Positions 59,874 to 64,000 of a stretch of 64,000 nucleotides of DNA are shown piece after piece. The position numbers were made by a program, and so were the translations under genes. Each line of letters opens with the position of its first letter. The first letter of the stretch is position 1. The stretch lies in contig NZ_JAAGAA010000002.1 of the NCBI RefSeq assembly GCF_010435965.1, positions 248,001 to 312,000 of the forward strand. The letters run 5' to 3'. The stretch is from Crenobacter caeni. GTDB lineage: Bacteria; Pseudomonadota; Gammaproteobacteria; Burkholderiales; Chromobacteriaceae. The notes beneath the pieces were generated by a model that was not told the origin of the DNA, searched no databases, and was given only the letters and a program-made list of their open reading frames with translations.

Positions 59874-60314
59874 GTGGCCGGCAAATTCGACTTCCTGATC
59901 GACCTCGCGCAAAAGGCGCAGCAGCAGGCCGCCGACCGCATGCAGGCGGCGCAGGCGCAGCTTGCGGCACAGGAGGAGCGGCTCGCGCAGGTGGACGCGT
60001 TTATCGCCGATTACCAGGGGCGTCTGGTCGACGCCGGCCGCGGCGGCATGGGGGTCGAGCGCTATCTCGACTTTCGCGCCTTCCTCGGCAAGCTCACCGA
60101 CGCGCGCCAGACGCAGGAGCGCGAGGTCGACCGCGCGCGCCAGCGCTACGTGCTCGAGCGCGAAGCCTGGCTCGCCCAGCGGCGCAAGCTCAAGGCGTAC
60201 CAGACGCTCGCCGAGCGCGAGGCGGCCCGTGCCCAGTTGGTGGAGCGGCGACGGGAGCAGAAGCTGGTCGACGAATTCGCTGCCCGCAATTCCCGGCGTC
60301 CGGGGACTTCCTGA
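59874..60314 (+). CDS. fliJ: flagellar export protein FliJ
   Basis: This 146-residue, almost wholly alpha-helical coiled-coil protein is rich in Gln, Arg and Glu. It fits FliJ in size, position and the opening FDFLIDLAQKAQQQAADRMQ. It connects FliI to the export gate FlhA. The start is GTG. The operon's first transcript may end after it, since a new sigma-54 promoter lies 12 bases downstream. Confidence 0.93.
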   Translation: MAGKFDFLIDLAQKAQQQAADRMQAAQAQLAAQEERLAQVDAFIADYQGRLVDAGRGGMGVERYLDFRAFLGKLTDARQTQEREVDRARQRYVLEREAWLAQRRKLKAYQTLAEREAARAQLVERRREQKLVDEFAARNSRRPGTS

Positions 60315-60326
60315 GCATTTCTTCTG

Positions 60327-60341
60327 TGGCACCATTCTTGC
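60327..60341 (+). promoter_or_regulatory. sigma-54 promoter of fliK
   Basis: TGGCAC-CATTC-TTGC matches the -24/-12 consensus at all core positions, with GG (60328-60329) and GC (60340-60341) 12 bases apart. The start point would be near 60353, thirty bases before the fliK ATG. The FlrC-like activator encoded upstream is the natural regulator. Confidence 0.88.
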
Positions 60342-60382
60342 TTGATTTGGGTAAATCCCGAGTTGAGACCGGTCCTGTTCCG

Positions 60383-61291
60383 ATGACGCTTTCCGTAACG
60401 CTTGCTTCCATGTTGCCCGGCCGCTCTGGCTTGCCGGGCGTGGCCCGCGCCGCCGCCTTGCCCGGCGGCTTGTTTGCCGACCTGCTCGACATGCAGGTCG
60501 GCAGCCTGTCCGCCGCCGCGCCGGCGCCGGGCGAGCGTCCGGCAGGCAAGCCGGCGGCTGACTTGCTTGACGCCGGCTCGCTTCAGGCGAACGCGCAGGC
60601 CGTACCCATGCTGGCGGTGTTGCCGCAGGCGATCCAGCCGCAACCCTTGCCGCAACCCGGACTGTCCATGGAACCCGCTGCGGAGGCAGGGGCAGCCGCG
60701 GCCGATACCCTGCTCGAGCTGACGCGCCAGCTTGCGCACGGCGCAGGGCAGGGCGGCAAGAAATTGCCGCAGCAGGCGGTGGCCGAGCAGCAAGTCTTGC
60801 CGGCCGGCGCGGCGTCTGTTGCCGTGACCGGTGCCGGCGGCGAGCATGCCGGCGCGCCGGTATCGCTGTCGATCGCCACCCCGCTAGGCCGCGACGAGGC
60901 GTGGCAGCGTGCGTTCGCGACCCAGGTCGGCGGCCTCGTGCAGATGAAGGCCGAGAGCGCGCAAATCCAGGTCAGCCCCGCCAACCTGGGGCCGATCGAG
61001 GTGTCGCTCAAGCTCGGCCAGGACCAGGCGCAGCTGACCTTTGTCACCGCGACGCCGCAGGCGCGTGACGCGGTCGAACAGGGCCTTGCCCGCCTCTCCG
61101 GCATGCTCGCGCAAAGCGGCATCCAGCTGACCGACGCGCAGGTCTCCTACGGGGATCGTCGCCAGTCGCACGATCAGGCGCCCGGCAAGGGGCGCGGCCG
61201 GGGCGAAGACGGTGACTTCGTGGTGGCCGAACTGGATGGCGCTGTGCAGTCCGCGCACGCAATTGCATCGGGGCTGAGCATTCGCGCCTGA
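60383..61291 (+). CDS. fliK: flagellar hook-length control protein FliK
   Basis: This 302-residue protein is shorter than E. coli FliK (375). The first 190 residues are Ala/Pro/Gln-rich and unstructured, the ruler part. The C-terminal Flg_hook domain is clear (about residues 205-275): ESAQIQVSPANLGPIEVSLK and DAVEQGLARLSGMLAQSGIQ. It measures hook length and switches export specificity. I reject an open frame from 60326 because it would start inside the sigma-54 promoter; the ATG at 60383 lies just downstream of it. Confidence 0.92.
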   Translation: MTLSVTLASMLPGRSGLPGVARAAALPGGLFADLLDMQVGSLSAAAPAPGERPAGKPAADLLDAGSLQANAQAVPMLAVLPQAIQPQPLPQPGLSMEPAAEAGAAAADTLLELTRQLAHGAGQGGKKLPQQAVAEQQVLPAGAASVAVTGAGGEHAGAPVSLSIATPLGRDEAWQRAFATQVGGLVQMKAESAQIQVSPANLGPIEVSLKLGQDQAQLTFVTATPQARDAVEQGLARLSGMLAQSGIQLTDAQVSYGDRRQSHDQAPGKGRGRGEDGDFVVAELDGAVQSAHAIASGLSIRA

Positions 61292-61391
61292 TTTTGCGTC
61301 TGCCGTCTGGTCAGCAGATGGTCGTTTCTGGGACAATGCGTTCATATATTTTCATGATTTCGTATTGATTTCAGGCGCGAGACCTTAATTC

Positions 61392-61883
61392 ATGGCAGAA
61401 GACAAGAAGAAGGCGGTCAGTGGCGGCGGCGGCAACAAGCTGATGCTGATCGTGATCACCTTGCTGGTGATCCTGATCGCAGCGGTTGGCGGCCTTGGCG
61501 CCTACATGTTCCTGCACCAGCCTGCTTCGGCTGAGGCGCAGGCCGAGCCGCAAATAAAAAAGCCGGATGGGCCGCCGGTGTTCGAGAAAATGGAGCCCTT
61601 CGTCGTCAACCTCGCCGGTGGCGACGCGCTGCTGCAGGTCGAACTGCAGGCGCAGCTCTATGACGCCGAAGCCAAGCAGACCCTGGTCCAGTACATGCCC
61701 AAGATCCGCAGCGGGCTGATCCTGCTCTTGTCGTCCAAGAGTGCCGAAGAGCTGTCGACGGCGGACGGCAAGGTGCGCCTGAAGGCGCAGGTCAAGAAGA
61801 TCATGAACGAGGCGATCGGCCAGCCCGGACCCGAGCCGGTCGAGACCGTCCTCTTTACCTCCTTCATCATCCAGCAGCAGTAA
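61392..61883 (+). CDS. fliL: flagellar basal body-associated protein FliL
   Basis: This 163-residue single-pass inner-membrane protein has its helix at about residues 17-40. The periplasmic domain has FEKMEPFVVNLAGGDALLQV and ends FTSFIIQQQ, the usual FliL terminus. It forms rings around stators and supports torque. The 100-base gap before it has no clear promoter. fliM follows after 6 bases. Confidence 0.95.
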   Translation: MAEDKKKAVSGGGGNKLMLIVITLLVILIAAVGGLGAYMFLHQPASAEAQAEPQIKKPDGPPVFEKMEPFVVNLAGGDALLQVELQAQLYDAEAKQTLVQYMPKIRSGLILLLSSKSAEELSTADGKVRLKAQVKKIMNEAIGQPGPEPVETVLFTSFIIQQQ

Positions 61884-61889
61884 GCGGCG

Positions 61890-62900
61890 ATGGCTGACGA
61901 CATCCTGTCGCAGGAAGAGGTCGACGCGCTGCTGCGCGGGGTGACCGGCGACACCGAGGACGAGGTCGACGGCGGCGACGCCAGTGGCGTACGCAATTAC
62001 GACATCGGCCGCCAGGAGCGCATCGTCCGCGGCCGGATGCCGACGCTCGAGATCATCAACGAGCGTTTCGCGCGCAACCTGCGCATCGGCCTCTTCAACT
62101 TCATCCGCCGCAACGCCGAGATCTCGGTGGGGCCGGTGCGGGTGCAGAAGTACAGCGAGTTCATCCGCAACCTGGTGGTGCCGACCAACCTCAACCTCGT
62201 CCATGTGAAGCCGCTGCGCGGCACCGGCCTGTTGATCTTCGACCCGGACCTGGTGTTCCTGGTGGTCGACAACCTGTTCGGCAGCGACGGGCGCTTTCAC
62301 GTGCGCGTCGAGGGGCGCGACTTCACGCCGACCGAGCAGCGCATCATCCAGCGCATGCTGCAGGTGGTGTTCACCGAGTACCAGAAAGCGTGGGAGCCGG
62401 TCCACCCGATCGAGTTCACCTACCTGCGCAGCGAGATGAACACCCAGTTCGCCAACATCGCGACGCCGACCGAGGTGGTCGTCGCGGTATCCTTCCACAT
62501 CGAACTGGGCGCCGGCGGCGGCGACTTCCACGTCTGTCTGCCTTACTCGATGGTCGAGCCGATCCGCGACGTGCTCTCGAGCACCATGCAGGCGGACCGT
62601 ACCGAGGTGGACAACCGCTGGGTCAGCCTGATGTCGCGCCAGGTGCAGGCCGCCGAGGTGGACCTGGCCGCCACGCTCGCCCACGCGCGCGTCACGCTGG
62701 GCGACGTGCTCGGGCTGAAGGTCGGCGACGTGGTGATGGTCGACATTCCCGAGAAGGTGGTCGCCGACGTGTCGGGCATCCCGGTGCTCGAGGGCCGGTA
62801 CGGCACGGTCGACGGACATTACGCGCTGAGCGTGGACAAGATACTGGCCGGCGTGCACGAGCTGGCCGAAAGTGACAAGGGAGACTCCGAACGTGAGTGA
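61890..62900 (+). CDS. fliM: flagellar motor switch protein FliM
   Basis: This 336-residue switch protein has the N-terminal MADDILSQEEVDALLRGVTG, which is the CheY-P-binding region fused to the QEEVDALL motif. The central CheC-like domain has NLRIGLFNFIRRNAEISVGP, and the C-terminal SpoA domain ends near LSVDKILAG. It overlaps fliN by eight bases. Confidence 0.97.
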   Translation: MADDILSQEEVDALLRGVTGDTEDEVDGGDASGVRNYDIGRQERIVRGRMPTLEIINERFARNLRIGLFNFIRRNAEISVGPVRVQKYSEFIRNLVVPTNLNLVHVKPLRGTGLLIFDPDLVFLVVDNLFGSDGRFHVRVEGRDFTPTEQRIIQRMLQVVFTEYQKAWEPVHPIEFTYLRSEMNTQFANIATPTEVVVAVSFHIELGAGGGDFHVCLPYSMVEPIRDVLSSTMQADRTEVDNRWVSLMSRQVQAAEVDLAATLAHARVTLGDVLGLKVGDVVMVDIPEKVVADVSGIPVLEGRYGTVDGHYALSVDKILAGVHELAESDKGDSERE

Positions 62901-63333
62901 AAACGCTTCGACGCAGGATAGCGCCGACGACGTGATGGACGACTGGGCGGCGGCGTTCGCCGAGCAGGCCGAAGCGACGGCCGGCGCGGCACCTCAGCCG
63001 GAGGCGCAGCCCGCCAGCGGCCTGTTCCAGGAACTCTCGCAGGCCGCGCCGCAAGCGGGCAGCGCGCTGTCGCAGAACCTGGACATGATCCTCGACATTC
63101 CGGTGCAGCTGACCGTCGAGCTTGGCCGCACCAAGATCGCGATCCGCAACCTGTTGCAGCTGGCGCAAGGCTCGATCGTCGAGCTGGACGGGCTCGCCGG
63201 CGAGCCGATGGACGTGCTGGTCAACGGCTGCCTGATCGCGCAGGGCGAGGTGGTCGTCGTCAACGACAAGTTCGGCATCCGCCTGACCGACATCATCACG
63301 CCGACCGAACGGATCCGGCGCCTGCAAAAATGA
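62893..63333 (+). CDS. fliN: flagellar motor switch protein FliN
   Basis: This 146-residue protein has a variable acidic/Ala-rich N-terminus and a C-terminal SpoA domain: [20 protein letters not shown] and [20 protein letters not shown]. The start is GTG at 62893 with GGGAG nine bases upstream; an earlier GTG in frame is less likely. It overlaps both fliM and fliO by a few bases. Confidence 0.96.
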   Translation: MSENASTQDSADDVMDDWAAAFAEQAEATAGAAPQPEAQPASGLFQELSQAAPQAGSALSQNLDMILDIPVQLTVELGRTKIAIRNLLQLAQGSIVELDGLAGEPMDVLVNGCLIAQGEVVVVNDKFGIRLTDIITPTERIRRLQK

Positions 63334-63755
63334 GGCGGCTGCTGTCGTCGCTGTGGCTGCTGCCCCCTGCCGCCTTGGCGCAGGCAAACGCCGTGCAGGC
63401 GGCACCGTCCGGCTGGGCGAGCCTCATGCAGGTGCTGCTCTCGCTCGCGCTGGTGCTCGCGCTGATCGTCGGCGCGGCCTGGCTGACCCGGCGCCTCGGT
63501 GGCGGCGCGCTGGGCGCGAGCCGCCACCTGCGTGTGGTCGGCGGCGTGATGGTCGGCCAGAAGGAACGGGTGGTCATCGTCGAGCAGGGCGGCCAGTGGC
63601 TGGTGCTCGGCGTGACTGCCGGCAGCGTGACCCTGCTCGACAAGCAGGCCAAACCCGACGACGCGCCCGAGGCGCCGCAAACGGCGCTGCCCGAGTCGTT
63701 CTCGCGCATCCTCGCGAATACGCTGGCCAAGGCGCGCAAGGGGGGCGGCCAATGA
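63330..63755 (+). CDS. fliO: flagellar biosynthesis protein FliO
   Basis: This 141-residue protein has a signal-like N-terminus, one transmembrane helix at about residues 31-52 ([20 protein letters not shown]) and a cytosolic beta domain with [20 protein letters not shown]. It helps assemble the FliP ring of the export gate. ATGA overlaps link it to fliN and fliP. Confidence 0.93.
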   Translation: MRRLLSSLWLLPPAALAQANAVQAAPSGWASLMQVLLSLALVLALIVGAAWLTRRLGGGALGASRHLRVVGGVMVGQKERVVIVEQGGQWLVLGVTAGSVTLLDKQAKPDDAPEAPQTALPESFSRILANTLAKARKGGGQ

Positions 63756-64000
63756 GCCGCCGGCTATTGCTGGCGCTATTGCTGGCGCTATTGCTGGCGC
63801 TGCCGGGTGCGGCGCTCGCCGCCGGCCTGCCGCTGATGAGCAGCACGCCCGGTCCGGGGGGCGCGCAGAGCTACTCGCTGTCGCTACAGATGCTGCTCTT
63901 CATGACCGGGCTGTCGTTCATCCCGGCCATGGTGCTGATGATGACCTCGTTCACCCGCATCGTCATCGTGCTCTCCTTGCTGCGCCAGGCGCTGGGGACC
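63752..64000 (+). CDS. fliP: flagellar export gate protein FliP, N-terminal part (cut by window edge)
   Basis: The first 83 residues are present. A cleavable signal peptide (FliP is one of the few flagellar proteins with one) is rich in Leu and includes three identical LLLA units. The first membrane segments follow, with [20 protein letters not shown] and [16 protein letters not shown], a diagnostic FliP sequence. The rest lies beyond the window. The start overlaps the fliO stop. Confidence 0.95.
   Translation, partial: MSRRLLLALLLALLLALPGAALAAGLPLMSSTPGPGGAQSYSLSLQMLLFMTGLSFIPAMVLMMTSFTRIVIVLSLLRQALGT
63764..63799 (+). repeat. 12-base tandem repeat, three copies, in fliP signal sequence
   Basis: CTATTGCTGGCG occurs three times in direct succession at 63764-63775, 63776-63787 and 63788-63799, in frame. 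Each copy encodes Leu-Leu-Leu-Ala with the same CTA and TTG codons, which look uncommon among the mostly G/C-ending Leu codons around them. The unit is a multiple of three, so copy-number change would lengthen or shorten the hydrophobic core without a frameshift. Confidence 0.95.

Noticed and set aside
60326-60382. Longer FliK starting at GTG 60326
   Set aside because: It would begin within the sigma-54 promoter, upstream of the predicted transcript start.

Overview
The window is a GC-rich bacterial chromosome segment of ordinary housekeeping type. It has no insertion sequences, prophage, CRISPR array or rRNA. The thrS-infC-rpmI-rplT-pheS-pheT-ihfA-merR-tRNA-Pro block, a MutL with a metal-binding endonuclease motif, the fliEFGHIJK/fliLMNOP order, an FbpABC iron importer and FlgP/FlgT-like proteins point to a motile betaproteobacterium. 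Neisseriales (Chromobacteriaceae-like) is my best guess from gene content alone. Coding density is high and no gap between genes exceeds 300 bases.

Layout. 1-8.9 kb holds the end of an MFS transporter, two paralogous quinone-oxidoreductase-like dehydrogenases around a LysR regulator, a glyoxalase-fold protein, two lipoproteins (metallo-beta-lactamase fold and lipocalin), a double-CDGSH iron-sulfur protein, a pirin, a YbaK-type editing domain and the amino-acid exporter ArgO. 8.9-17.5 kb has ArgP divergent from argO, a CPA2 antiporter, an LEA-like lipoprotein, a LysR regulator divergent from lrgAB, an OmpA-like lipoprotein, a hotdog thioesterase coupled to a pseudouridine synthase, and rpoS. 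17.6-29.7 kb has feoAB with a Fur-like site, dcd, a glycine-zipper protein, an MscS channel, a trmB-like gene, mutL, dedA and tgt-yajC-secD-secF.

29.7-37.6 kb is the translation block. It starts with tRNA-Val(GAC) and a structured, terminator-containing stretch before thrS, and it ends with tRNA-Pro(GGG). Several hairpins between its genes look like attenuators. 37.7-43.1 kb is regulatory: a GntR/FCD regulator with a probable auto-operator, an orphan solute-binding protein, and a divergent PAS-rich histidine kinase with a FixJ-type response regulator. 43.1-45.2 kb is a two-gene FlgP/FlgT-like operon behind a near-consensus sigma-28 promoter. 45.2-49.0 kb is fbpABC behind a Fur box. 49.1-52.1 kb carries pbpG and uvrB.

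52.1 kb to the end is a flagellar unit. A low-molecular-weight phosphatase, a receiver-less CheB methylesterase and a FlrC/FleR-type sigma-54 activator are translationally coupled and run into fliEFGHIJ. fliK has its own consensus sigma-54 promoter, followed by fliLMNO and the start of fliP, which is cut by the window edge. The sigma-54 activator, the sigma-54 site and the distant sigma-28 site together indicate a tiered flagellar cascade.

Nothing here is clearly a wholly new system. The most unusual arrangements are the phosphatase/CheB-domain/FlrC operon, the orphan binding protein beside the sensor kinase, the RNA leaders around thrS, rpmI and pheS, and a 12-base tandem repeat in the fliP signal sequence.
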